Positions 27,401 through 36,405 of a stretch of 47,700 bases of DNA are shown piece by piece (within the stretch, counting starts at the first letter, position 1; each line of letters starts with the position of its first letter). Below the pieces are notes generated by a model that made no database searches, was not told the origin of the DNA, and was given only the letters and a program-made list of their open reading frames with translations. Both the position numbers and the translations under genes were made by a program. Origin of the DNA: a virus; IMG/VR virus record IMGVR_UViG_3300032240_002806, positions 1 through 47,700 of that record. One strand, given 5' to 3'.

Positions 27401-30400
27401 CAGGATTTTAGATACTATACAAATACTGCACCCCCAATTTCAGATAGTGATAAAAGGTTTTCGTTACCTTGGAGATTTTTAAGGTCAGACACTACACCAT
27501 TAAAAACATCGGATACAATTATTAATGGAACACCGACTTTTGGTAATGGAATGGGAGTTTATAGAACTTACCAGGTAAACCCTGCCGAGCAAACTTGTTA
27601 TGATGCTTGTTTTAGTGTAACAACTCATCCTGTTGGAAACTATGATGTTGTTAGGTCATTTACACCAAGTCCAAATGTTGAACCAATACCATTTGAGGAT
27701 AGACCTGACCCTAATTTAAGAATCATTTTTTTGCAAAGAGGTGTTGACCCAAATGGTCCTGATATTAATATCAGATATGATTTAAGAAGATATTTTGGGT
27801 TAAATAATGCTTATAGTTTACCACCAACACTTGATTTGGGTTTACCACTTGGACCATCTTATGACATTACAGGGGAATGTATAGTTGAGGGAAGGTTTAA
27901 ACCTAATCAACCAATATTACCGGGTGGAGATGAAAATATTGGATTTGACGCTGCAAATTCTACTGGATGGTTAATGGAAGGAAAGATTACAAGTTATGGA
28001 ATTAATGGAAGACCAAATATAGATAGTAATTATCAATTTAAGGCGGTTCTTTCTGAAAATCAAATTATTAATCCTTTTGATACTGATTCAATATCCCCAT
28101 TAATGGAATCGGAACAAGATTATATAGATGATTATGACTTGTTTAATAATCCATATTTAACACCAATTAACGATGGGAATTATAGTATAAGGGTTTTCGC
28201 GAAATGGGTTGGAACTGTTGACAATCAAATCCACGCATTATCATTTATATTGAAAGATTATACTGATGGAACTGAAGAAATTTTGGATGAAGTTGACGGT
28301 AGTGTAGTTGTATCTTATTATGACCGTACTTTTGATTTACTTTTAAAAGGAGGGCATCAATATAGGTTAATGGCTTCAAATAATACATCTGGAACTATTA
28401 CATTTTTTGCTGACGAATTACAGTGGGTTACGGAGAATACATTTGGACTTAAATTACCAAAACACAATGAAATACAGAATAATTATAACTTAACAAATAG
28501 AGGAACCATATTTTTTCCAAGTCAATTCTTTAAATACGAATCAACGGAATTTACAGGATTTACTACCACTATGCCAACATATTATTCGGCACTAGATGAA
28601 GATACTGTATATTTTTCATCAACTCAAGACCATAGATGGAGACCGTATGGGGGAGCCACAATTTCACCTAATTTTATTGACAATACCAATAGTTTTGGAA
28701 ATCCGATAGGAATAAAAGGTAATTATGGGGATTTAATTAGAAATGTGTACACACAGGTATTAGTACCCAAAAATCCTTCTTCTGATGGATTTAGAATTCC
28801 ATGTTCTTTTAGTTACCTACAAGGAAGTAATATGCCATTAACTTGTGGCAACGAGCCATCAGTTGCAATTTCAACAGATAATTCACATGGATGTGATTGT
28901 AATGAACAAAATCAAGATAGAGTGTGTGCGGGATGTTGTAGATATAGGGTAGAGATGAGAAACAAACTACATGTTTATCATGATTATTATTATGCGTCAT
29001 CTGCAAATGAGGTTGGTTCATATTGGGGTCTAGAATATGTTGAAGGTGGTTCTGCAATGGGGGGTAATTTTACTTTAGATAGGGACTATTCACAAAATTT
29101 ATATGGTGATACGGTTAATTGTGTTTACAGTGACCCCTCCGGACAAGGAATTTTCAGTGATAATAATGACCCAACATGGGCCGGTGGAGGAGGAAATTGT
29201 ACGGACTGTGATAGTCTCAATGGGGGTAATCACATTAGATTAATTGACGTAAGTTTTAACACTCAGTACCTATCTCCAGTTTATGCTGTATTTCCTAATG
29301 CCGACCCAGACCCTGGATTTCAGCAATACTTTAATTCAATTGAAGAAGCTAGAAAATATTGGTACGTCAATCCAAATCATACTATTGAAATTAATAATGC
29401 TTATAGAAATGTATTTAGAACTGATAGATTACCAAGCTCAGACACGCCTCAAACTGACAATAATGGTAATGGATATTTGTTGCATCAAAACAATGGGTTT
29501 TCAATCTATAGAGTTGCAAGCGGATGTACTTTTCAGCAATTAGGAGGAGGTGTTATAGAAACGCCACCTATTAGTGACGTAACTTATAATGATTTACCTG
29601 GCGGGGAAGATAGCCCAATAGCAAATGTTGCAAGGTCTCTTAGTGAGTGTTATTATGCAGTTGACTTAAATAGTTATTATACTGACTCCGATAATAATCC
29701 TATGATTTATGATGAAGGGGGTAGAGGTTATAGTAGGCAAGATGCTGATGTAGGAGCGGATTGGATTTGGTTTAGAAGGAATAGAGGATGTTATAATTTT
29801 GTATCAAAACCACTTGCATCACTATTCCCACACCCAATACCAGGTGACCCGGAAGGTAAATTTTATTGGGATATTGCATCTATTATTGAATGGATACAAA
29901 GATTAAAATTAACATTTGCCCAATGTTTTGAAATCTTCTCACATACGTTTTCAAATAACTGGATAAATGGAACGTTATATGCATTTCCTTTCCAAAACCA
30001 AACAATTTTTGACGACCAAAATTTACCAATTAGAAGATTTTGTAGAGATGTAATATACTTTCATAATCCATTAAACAATTATTATTATAGAAGTAGTCCA
30101 TGGAATGGTACTGACTTTGTTGGTAGACCAATGACAGAAAATGATGATAGAGGTAATAAAAGGAATCTATTATATCCGACAACTATTATGGATATGGGAC
30201 CAAAAAATTCATATATACAAGAACTTGTATATTCTGACGAATATGATGGATATATTGTTAATAGAATACCCAGCACGACATACCAAGATACCACAGATTT
30301 GTTGAATCTTTTTGTGTTGAGCCGTCTTATAGATGCTAACTTTTTACAATTATTAATACCATTACCTGTGGACGAAGGTGGTAATGAGGAAGGTTCTGAT

Positions 30401-31249
30401 GACCCATCTATTGGAGCTATGTTTGCAAATCTTAGATGGAAAAATGGAGAAGTTTATGCATTAAATCTTTTACCTGGACTTATTGATGCGGACTACGCTC
30501 AGATGATATCCATAAATTCTGAGTTTGGAGTTAACGAATATTCTCCTGAGACATATACAAACAATGACATATTTTTTGGTAAAGATGAAGGTGTGCCTGG
30601 GCAACCATTCATATTAGGATTTAATAAAGGTGGAGTCCAAAGAATAACCCGTTCTAACAGACCAGTATTTGCAATATATATGAGCGGGGACAATCAATTA
30701 AGAGATTATATAACTCCAAGAAGAACAATATGGGATGACCACGCTAATTTTGGGGCAATAGTTGATTCTAATTTTACAGATATAGGAACTAAAAGTCAGG
30801 TGGTTCCATTCTATCAATGGAATGTGTTCCATGATAGAGCTCTAGACCCAAGCGTGTTTGGGTATCAATCAAACAATTTTATTACAGAATTTGATTCTAA
30901 TGAATACACAAATAGTGCAACATTTCCTAATGGATTTTTTAATCACAAATACCAAACTTTAGACAGGTTAAATTCTGATTCTGAATATTTTATACCTGAT
31001 GGGAATGATACTTTTTATTATAAAGGTTATCTTATTAATTATGAAATTGTTCTAGACTCAAGTGGTAATCCGGTAGTTGACCAATATAATAATCCTATAA
31101 GAGTGGCCACATATAAAGCCCCACAAAATACTAATAACAGATATACTTTTGGGGCTCCATTTCATTTTTATTTTGGATTAGTACAAGGCGGAACCGCAAT
31201 GGACCTATTTATACAGAAATACGTTGATACAAATATAGTTTATGAGTGA
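24491..31249 (+). CDS. Giant tail/baseplate protein with carboxypeptidase-regulatory-like domain and hydrophobic hairpin (2252 aa)
   Basis: The gene follows gp25- and gp6-like genes, the place of gp7 in T4, but at 2252 residues it is about twice the size of T4 gp7 (1032 aa). Residues about 48-175 look like a carboxypeptidase-regulatory/transthyretin-type beta domain: CGRVFANKGLGLVNARVSIF, then TNDAGDYMIFGIPVGEYNLF. Residues about 586-640 are strongly hydrophobic (DFLFIAINFILSIF, a KPTM turn, then ISLVIFLHVLAFLW and FAAVLILVWGIQ), like two membrane helices. Cys clusters follow: CERCRC at 680-685 and CDC...CAGCC from 1468. The rest is Asn/Tyr/Pro-rich beta-type sequence. Its stop overlaps the next gene by 8 bases. 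A wedge or host-facing tail role is inferred. Confidence 0.7.
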   Translation: MPNSYRIRTQVGVDKVLQVNLDQDYDTLEVLSMAIFPNDVYTRNCADFGVVCGRVFANKGLGLVNARVSIFIPIDQIDESDPIISTLYPYKGFEDFNEDGYKYNLLPYSPSHSGHVPVGTFPDRIDALTNPSVIEVYDKYYKFTAKTNDAGDYMIFGIPVGEYNLFMQVDLSDIGEFSLTPQDLVRMGLATENQIDGTKFKFSENYSELPQIVTLKKIVQIAPFYGQDGICQHYITRTDFDITSEANVEIIPTSVFIGSLISAKDKKKLKRRCRVPSKQGWLCDMISGPGQIEAIRHTVFSDDQGFPVLEQYRLQNDGKLIDENGAWMVELPMNLDYVYTDENGLRQISPDGSVGVPIRARYRFKIKWQQSPSLREENKRAYFLVPNIKEQGWVDNTDPNYSFFTTQTFTLPHVTPANNEPPSSGPFDYVLPTTDYYYNFQDSVNISSYVVLVDGIERPDMKDTIPMNLLQSSVVAIRYTLIDPLLDATFIVQRLGESEFKMQSSYAFSISWSDYGTPDMVQEAVNCEDRFYEFQYNKVYTVSQLIDRYSNRYFPQKSIQIKHVTDNKCEGQFNTFPTNDVYYRYDFLFIAINFILSIFKPTMISLVIFLHVLAFLWPVFAAVLILVWGIQQLVYGICRLLERINLRDKPCNQPKPLADLLKNPFKNIAVPLFLYTEDGCERCRCKVDDQELDEANNQVLYDLVVNQEQIDSVNVSYLADVALISSYNVLTNNAYSTYTPSYINNDLQYADAVGVMLAGNGANDYKTRKLPLWRGNINGVNTTILSTQLTFPERLNLFNTKAKYFDNLTVNEGSDSQEDRVFRSISPGNTGWNQVKVTWNPDVNDTDTIFHFDNLIVLLVDNTGFTKGDILTFQNPDDSLDPNVNVALGRKSYPGIATVRYANPNTSQPDIPLKVTFYDMTGAYPNNSGVVGIGPGGVVLSQLQSSSGDLERSCYPMDIEYFQVIKEMSYQDFRYYTNTAPPISDSDKRFSLPWRFLRSDTTPLKTSDTIINGTPTFGNGMGVYRTYQVNPAEQTCYDACFSVTTHPVGNYDVVRSFTPSPNVEPIPFEDRPDPNLRIIFLQRGVDPNGPDINIRYDLRRYFGLNNAYSLPPTLDLGLPLGPSYDITGECIVEGRFKPNQPILPGGDENIGFDAANSTGWLMEGKITSYGINGRPNIDSNYQFKAVLSENQIINPFDTDSISPLMESEQDYIDDYDLFNNPYLTPINDGNYSIRVFAKWVGTVDNQIHALSFILKDYTDGTEEILDEVDGSVVVSYYDRTFDLLLKGGHQYRLMASNNTSGTITFFADELQWVTENTFGLKLPKHNEIQNNYNLTNRGTIFFPSQFFKYESTEFTGFTTTMPTYYSALDEDTVYFSSTQDHRWRPYGGATISPNFIDNTNSFGNPIGIKGNYGDLIRNVYTQVLVPKNPSSDGFRIPCSFSYLQGSNMPLTCGNEPSVAISTDNSHGCDCNEQNQDRVCAGCCRYRVEMRNKLHVYHDYYYASSANEVGSYWGLEYVEGGSAMGGNFTLDRDYSQNLYGDTVNCVYSDPSGQGIFSDNNDPTWAGGGGNCTDCDSLNGGNHIRLIDVSFNTQYLSPVYAVFPNADPDPGFQQYFNSIEEARKYWYVNPNHTIEINNAYRNVFRTDRLPSSDTPQTDNNGNGYLLHQNNGFSIYRVASGCTFQQLGGGVIETPPISDVTYNDLPGGEDSPIANVARSLSECYYAVDLNSYYTDSDNNPMIYDEGGRGYSRQDADVGADWIWFRRNRGCYNFVSKPLASLFPHPIPGDPEGKFYWDIASIIEWIQRLKLTFAQCFEIFSHTFSNNWINGTLYAFPFQNQTIFDDQNLPIRRFCRDVIYFHNPLNNYYYRSSPWNGTDFVGRPMTENDDRGNKRNLLYPTTIMDMGPKNSYIQELVYSDEYDGYIVNRIPSTTYQDTTDLLNLFVLSRLIDANFLQLLIPLPVDEGGNEEGSDDPSIGAMFANLRWKNGEVYALNLLPGLIDADYAQMISINSEFGVNEYSPETYTNNDIFFGKDEGVPGQPFILGFNKGGVQRITRSNRPVFAIYMSGDNQLRDYITPRRTIWDDHANFGAIVDSNFTDIGTKSQVVPFYQWNVFHDRALDPSVFGYQSNNFITEFDSNEYTNSATFPNGFFNHKYQTLDRLNSDSEYFIPDGNDTFYYKGYLINYEIVLDSSGNPVVDQYNNPIRVATYKAPQNTNNRYTFGAPFHFYFGLVQGGTAMDLFIQKYVDTNIVYE
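31205..31212 (+). promoter_or_regulatory. CTATTTAT motif before the 594-aa gene
   Basis: The octamer lies within the end of the 2252-aa gene, 29 bases before the ATG at 31242, about the same distance as for the copy before 43545. Being inside a coding region, it may be fortuitous. Confidence 0.2.
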
Positions 31250-33026
31250 TTTAGGTAAGATAGAATTTGTTAAAGGTAGTTTGAGATATAAACAAGCTCC
31301 CGAGAAATCAATACAACTTTCAATACCTTTAGGTGGTAAACTTAAAGAATTGGATGAGTATAATAGAACTGTTAGTATAAATTTAGCTCAAGTTTATGAC
31401 GATGAAAGACAAAAATCAACTTTGTTTTTACCATCATGTAAATTCCAACTAATTTTCTCTAACGCATTATCAGGCGTTTCCCAAACTCCTGATAATCCAT
31501 ATGGACCGTTTAATAATAATTTATATTACATAAATGCCGAACAATATAAAAAACTACAAGTACAAAATAACGATGCTGTGATACCATGGGGAGGTTTACC
31601 ACAATACAATGAATTTAATTTTATAAGAACTGATTTAAATGTTGACGGATATACATCGGGATTGAGCAAACATATTAATGGACAGGCACAACTTGCCTCA
31701 TATTATAATTGGTTTTTTTATATTACCTACGCCGCTGAAAGTAATAATTTAAAAACTTTACAATATCAGTTTGGTGATGGGCAAACAATTACATGGCAAC
31801 CAATAAATGGTATACCTTTTATAATGAATAAAATAAATGTAGATGGTAAGACATTTTGGCAATTTACTTGTCCATTTAAACATAATTTACAGGTTGGTGA
31901 ATATGTTTATTTACCAAGTGTTACAGTCGTTAACGCATCATCTACGGTACAAGCAAATAGAAATAGATTTGAGGTGTATAGTTTAGGTAATGGTTTCTAT
32001 GGTTCCGAGGAAACTATTTTTAATATTTTAGATATTAATTTTTATGAAACCTCAGTATCATTTTTTGAATCAAAAACTGGATTGTTTTTTAGAATTGTTG
32101 ATATTGATAACCCTACTGAATCACAATCAAAATATTATGTAAGGCGACATAAAGTTTTAACAAGATATACTGACGCGATAATAACTAATTCTGGATTTGA
32201 ACAAAACGCATTTAGAACTGTTAAAAAATGGGAAAGTGCTGATTTAACACCAAATCAAAAATCAAGAATTTCAGTAAAAGAGGATTCACAATCTTATAAC
32301 GTTTCATTTAACAACACCATTAACATAAATGGATTAAGAGATAATTTAAATAGACCATTAACTGAGTTATTTTTTACTGTAACAAACAGAGGATTTTTTG
32401 GATATTTTAATCCCCAAACCAATCAAGGTAATGCATTAAAAGAAGGATGGAAATTTAATATTTCAAATGTGACAACTGCTTGGTGGGAAAGAGCAAATAT
32501 TAACTCAAATACCACAATACCTGCTGATAATTTTGGAAGTAATGGAAGAACTTTTTATAGAAATAGATTTTTAAATCCAAATCAATTTATTAATGGTGAT
32601 TTATGTGAATGGAATGACCTAACCCAAAGGGAAACTGTATTATCGGATTGTTATCACAAATTTGTTTTTAATCCTGAAGTTTTCAATATAAACACAAGTG
32701 TTACTAATCCTTTAGGATATTATTATAAACCTTTTTTTAGTATGAAGATAAAAGATTTTTCAGATTACGTAGAAGAGGGCTCAAAAGAAACTACTGACGG
32801 GATACCAGATTATGCTTTTTATTCTAATTATAATAATACGTTTTATTGGAGAGATTTATATCCATATGGATTTATTGACTCAGATGGAAATGGTACCAAT
32901 TTTCCATTTATGAATGGAAGACATTATCCGTATGACAATTTTATTTTTAGAATAATACCTGAAGGAACCAACATTTCAATAAACACAGTAGCAGTACAAG
33001 ACCCAATAGTAGATGGATGTGAATAA
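31242..33026 (+). CDS. Tail/baseplate protein (594 aa)
   Basis: A 594-residue protein of mostly beta character with many aromatic residues and no signal peptide or membrane segment. Recognisable stretches are YYNWFFYITYAAESN, LQYQFGDGQTITWQP and a C-terminal block with YYYKPFFSMKIKDFSDYV and FPFMNGRHYPYDNFIFRI. Its place two genes after gp6-like suggests a baseplate wedge protein in the role of T4 gp8, but no motif proves it. It overlaps the preceding gene by 8 bases and the next gene starts 14 bases before its stop, so translation is probably coupled through this string. Confidence 0.65.
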   Translation: MSDLGKIEFVKGSLRYKQAPEKSIQLSIPLGGKLKELDEYNRTVSINLAQVYDDERQKSTLFLPSCKFQLIFSNALSGVSQTPDNPYGPFNNNLYYINAEQYKKLQVQNNDAVIPWGGLPQYNEFNFIRTDLNVDGYTSGLSKHINGQAQLASYYNWFFYITYAAESNNLKTLQYQFGDGQTITWQPINGIPFIMNKINVDGKTFWQFTCPFKHNLQVGEYVYLPSVTVVNASSTVQANRNRFEVYSLGNGFYGSEETIFNILDINFYETSVSFFESKTGLFFRIVDIDNPTESQSKYYVRRHKVLTRYTDAIITNSGFEQNAFRTVKKWESADLTPNQKSRISVKEDSQSYNVSFNNTININGLRDNLNRPLTELFFTVTNRGFFGYFNPQTNQGNALKEGWKFNISNVTTAWWERANINSNTTIPADNFGSNGRTFYRNRFLNPNQFINGDLCEWNDLTQRETVLSDCYHKFVFNPEVFNINTSVTNPLGYYYKPFFSMKIKDFSDYVEEGSKETTDGIPDYAFYSNYNNTFYWRDLYPYGFIDSDGNGTNFPFMNGRHYPYDNFIFRIIPEGTNISINTVAVQDPIVDGCE

Positions 33027-34068
33027 AATTAAAATATTAGATACTGACTTAACTAAAGGAATTGTAGTTCCAATTGGAATGAATTGGGATTTTTTAGACA
33101 GAGAGTCTTCAATTTTAGATGAGCAGCAAAACATAGTTGACCAAGTTATTGGCCAACCAACCAACTATGAGTTATCAAGATTCTCACATGACGCAACTGG
33201 GCAAGGATTTAGTAGGTTAACTTATAGATTTAATTTTGCTTCAACTATAGAGGGTCCATGGGAGAATAGTTATTTATCTAAATTCACTGACACTCAAGTT
33301 AGATATGCGACCGACGCATTTAATAAATCCTTTTTTAAATTGGATTTTTATAACTCAATGGACCCAAAAACACAAAAAAATTATCTGACAGTTATTCTCC
33401 CAACAAGGATGAGCACAAGTATTCTTGAGTCTACATGTACTGAATATTTTTTTACTTTTTTAATGGATGGTAAATTAACTTATACTGATTGTTGTAATAA
33501 TGAAAAAATATTAAATGTTATTCCTGGAATACCAGGACTGTCCCCAACAAGAAGAATTTGTGTTAAATTAGGGACACAGGCAGTTTTTAGTTATTTGGAT
33601 TTAGACAGAGATGGACTACTTTATATAAGATATTTTATAACAGTAGATTTTCCAAATGGAAGTGGAGGAAAATTTGCAATCTCAGAAATAGGACCTTGTT
33701 CATGTGATACAGGACTTCCATCAACTGAATCAACATCAAGACCACTTGTTACTCCTACAATACTATTAGACCATACTGGAAATAAAGAAGGGTTTTATCT
33801 TCATTGGTTTGAAGATGTTACAGTAACTAATATTACAACTTTTTATATGACAGCTAAGTTTTTTAACGCGGCTACAGGTCAGTATATAAAATTTATAAAT
33901 GAACCACAAACTAGCTATTCAAATTTATATAGAATACCAAATAAAGATTTCTATTATATTGTTAATTTGGATTATAACGCAAAAACTTATCAAATCATAA
34001 GCACCCAAACAGATAATGCTACTGACGAAATAACTTGGGCTGAATATATTAACCCTCCTATTGGATAA
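33013..34068 (+). CDS. Tail/baseplate protein (351 aa)
   Basis: A 351-residue protein with an N-terminal segment (KIKILDTDLTKGIVVPIGMNWDFLD) and beta-rich remainder. Cys residues group in the middle (ESTCTEYFF, YTDCCNNEK, RRICVKLG, GPCSCDTG), unusual for a cytoplasmic phage protein and suggestive of a compact or disulfide-bonded virion domain. The C-terminal third (from residue about 240: PTILLDHTGNKEGFYLHWFED) could be an Ig-like or lectin-like domain. No family is recognised. It shares 14 bases with the gene before it and one base with the gene after it (TAATG). Confidence 0.65.
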   Translation: MDVNKIKILDTDLTKGIVVPIGMNWDFLDRESSILDEQQNIVDQVIGQPTNYELSRFSHDATGQGFSRLTYRFNFASTIEGPWENSYLSKFTDTQVRYATDAFNKSFFKLDFYNSMDPKTQKNYLTVILPTRMSTSILESTCTEYFFTFLMDGKLTYTDCCNNEKILNVIPGIPGLSPTRRICVKLGTQAVFSYLDLDRDGLLYIRYFITVDFPNGSGGKFAISEIGPCSCDTGLPSTESTSRPLVTPTILLDHTGNKEGFYLHWFEDVTVTNITTFYMTAKFFNAATGQYIKFINEPQTSYSNLYRIPNKDFYYIVNLDYNAKTYQIISTQTDNATDEITWAEYINPPIG

Positions 34069-35471
34069 TGGAAACTTTTAAAATTAAAATATCACCTGAA
34101 GTTTTAAGAAACGAACTTACGACTCAAACTTATAGTGGAAATACTTTTGGTTATTACAGCGGATTGTCTTATGTTCTAAGTTCAGGTACTGTTAATTTGG
34201 GTACTTGGAGAAGTGGTAATCCCGCAGATAAAGGAAATTTAGGTGCCGATTACCCACTTTCACTTAATTCTGAATATTTTTATATCTGTAAAACGGCAAG
34301 TACCAATTTTAATTGGTCTAATTATTTATTAAACGTAAAAACAGGTTCCACAATATCCTTTATATATGAAAATCTTAAATTTGAATTATTAACCACTGGA
34401 ATACCTATTAGTGCAAATAAGTGGGTCACTTTCCCAATTAGTGCCGTCACAGTACCAACAATATTACCTAATTTTAGAAATGTTGAATTATCAATAACCC
34501 AACCCGACACATCTCAATTAATAGATTTATCAATACCTATTTTACTTAAACAGGATTATGAAGATATAGGATATTATTCACCATTTGACGGATATATCTC
34601 TCAACTTTTTGAAGATGTTAATTTTACTTTTACCGCAAGTACTGCGGCTCCTTTTGATGTTTTAATATACAATACATCTAAGAGTGGAACAACTTATTTA
34701 AAGAATACAACATACCGAGTTGATTGGGGGGATTTTACACCTATTGAAAATGTTGAGGTGTATATTCCAGAGTCCGTACTTCATTCTTATGTTGATATTG
34801 GAGTTAATACTGGTTATACAATATCTCTTACAGGATATACGACGATTGGTTTGTATGTTATTAGGAAAAATATACAAATACCATTTGTAGATATTCCTAA
34901 TACTAACCCTTATGGTACAATATCATTTATATCTAATAATAATTCTTGGTCAGCAACTCCATCCTCTCAGAATTTTATAGGAATAATGGATTCTGAGAAT
35001 ACTATAGAGGCACAATCTAGTTGGAATTTTGTAGACGTTCCATATATTGTTTCAGGATTTACTCAGTCTAGACTTGAAGAATTAAAAGTTTATGGAACAA
35101 ATCCATATATTAATGATTTGGTAATTAATTTGCCTGATGGTACTACAGGAGTAGTCAATTCGCAAAGTCCTGAGTATACAGGATATACAATTAACAATCA
35201 GAGCTATATTGATTTTTCTGCTGGAACTAGTGTATTTGTTGCTCAATCATATGGATTCTCAGAAGTTAATATAACTGCAACAACAATTACTAAATTGGAA
35301 TATCTAATGAATGTAATTGAGCAGCCAATAATCCAATCAAATGTATTTATTGAAAGAGGAAAAATATCAGGAATGGAGAATTTTAGGAGAATTGGTGAAG
35401 TTAATAATACGGGTTCATTAAAAACTTATGGCTATAAGTTTTTTGATGTTAGAAATTATAATGATATTTAA
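34068..35471 (+). CDS. Tail protein with a PKD-like domain (467 aa)
   Basis: A 467-residue beta-rich protein. Around residues 205-265 the sequence resembles a PKD domain: TYRVDWGDFTPIENVEV with the WGD core, then VLHSYVDIG and YTISLTGYTTIGLYVI ('W.DG ... H.Y...G.Y.v.l'). The C-terminal segment (VFIERGKISGMENFRRIGEVNNTG and a final FFDVRNYNDI) looks like a conserved structural ending. PKD domains are extracellular binding or spacer modules, fitting a tail appendage. It starts by one-base overlap with the previous stop. No enzyme motif was seen. Confidence 0.65.
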   Translation: METFKIKISPEVLRNELTTQTYSGNTFGYYSGLSYVLSSGTVNLGTWRSGNPADKGNLGADYPLSLNSEYFYICKTASTNFNWSNYLLNVKTGSTISFIYENLKFELLTTGIPISANKWVTFPISAVTVPTILPNFRNVELSITQPDTSQLIDLSIPILLKQDYEDIGYYSPFDGYISQLFEDVNFTFTASTAAPFDVLIYNTSKSGTTYLKNTTYRVDWGDFTPIENVEVYIPESVLHSYVDIGVNTGYTISLTGYTTIGLYVIRKNIQIPFVDIPNTNPYGTISFISNNNSWSATPSSQNFIGIMDSENTIEAQSSWNFVDVPYIVSGFTQSRLEELKVYGTNPYINDLVINLPDGTTGVVNSQSPEYTGYTINNQSYIDFSAGTSVFVAQSYGFSEVNITATTITKLEYLMNVIEQPIIQSNVFIERGKISGMENFRRIGEVNNTGSLKTYGYKFFDVRNYNDI

Positions 35472-35492
35472 TAAATTTTAAAAAGAAAAAGT

Positions 35493-36404
35493 GTGGCAAC
35501 AGGAAATTATGGAATAGTAAGACCGGCAGATGTAAGTCCGGAAGATGTGGACATAATATTACATTACGTACCATCAAGAGACCAAAGCTCGGATTTTAGT
35601 TTAACAAGATTAGACTCACAGCAATATTTAAGACCTTATTATAGTAATGCTAATATAGGTGGTGGTGATACCGAATTATTGGGCGGATTATATAATTTAA
35701 CATTGCCTGCTGACCAGTTTAACGCACTTGGAATATATACACTATATTTTAGACCCTCTCAAATTAGAACTAAGATTAATGATTGTGGAGTATTATCCTC
35801 CTCACCAAATATTAAAGGAATTATTATAAATTTACAAGATGTCCCCTCAAACTATAGAAATAAATTTATAAACCAAGGACTTGCAGGATTTAGAATAGAA
35901 TATTTAAATGACGACGGAACAAAAATCCCTAATTTTTATAGAATTGTAACATCATCATTTTATTGTGAACCAGTTACCCAAAACTTAACCAATACATTAC
36001 AAAAAGCCGTAAGATATAGATATTCAGAAGGTACTACTAATTTGATGTTCTTAACTCTCACTCCTTCATCATCACCAACTACAAAACCAAATGCGACACC
36101 ATTTATTGGTAATCCAAATCAAAATATTATCATAACCAATACTTTCTTTAATCCAACAATAGTTGAAGTTGAAATTGTTGAGCACGACGCATCCACTCTT
36201 GCTATTGCTCTTTACGGTAATCAGACCAAATCAATTGAAGACGGTATTTACACTCTATATGACTCAAATAACAACATTTACAGACAATATAACCTTTATG
36301 TTATACGTGACCAATTTAATGAATTGTTATATGAAGTTAGACAAGACAGAATTAACAATATTGATTTCAGTAAAAATTTCCAAAACATAATAACAATACA
36401 GTAA
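35493..36404 (+). CDS. Tail protein (303 aa), GTG start
   Basis: The start is GTG at 35493 (MATGNYGIVRPADVSPED), the only in-frame start near the 5' end; a purine-rich AAAAAGAAAAA precedes it. The 303-residue product is beta-rich. It includes YTLYFRPSQIRTKINDCGVL, IIINLQDVPSNY and FRIEYLNDDGTKIPNFYRIVTSSFYCEP, then a Ser/Thr/Pro-rich spacer (TLTPSSSPTTKPNATP) and a C-terminal domain with IEDGIYTLYDSNNNIYRQYNLYVIR. No family is recognised; context says tail. The next gene begins 1 base after its stop. Confidence 0.65.
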   Translation: MATGNYGIVRPADVSPEDVDIILHYVPSRDQSSDFSLTRLDSQQYLRPYYSNANIGGGDTELLGGLYNLTLPADQFNALGIYTLYFRPSQIRTKINDCGVLSSSPNIKGIIINLQDVPSNYRNKFINQGLAGFRIEYLNDDGTKIPNFYRIVTSSFYCEPVTQNLTNTLQKAVRYRYSEGTTNLMFLTLTPSSSPTTKPNATPFIGNPNQNIIITNTFFNPTIVEVEIVEHDASTLAIALYGNQTKSIEDGIYTLYDSNNNIYRQYNLYVIRDQFNELLYEVRQDRINNIDFSKNFQNIITIQ

Positions 36405-36405
36405 G

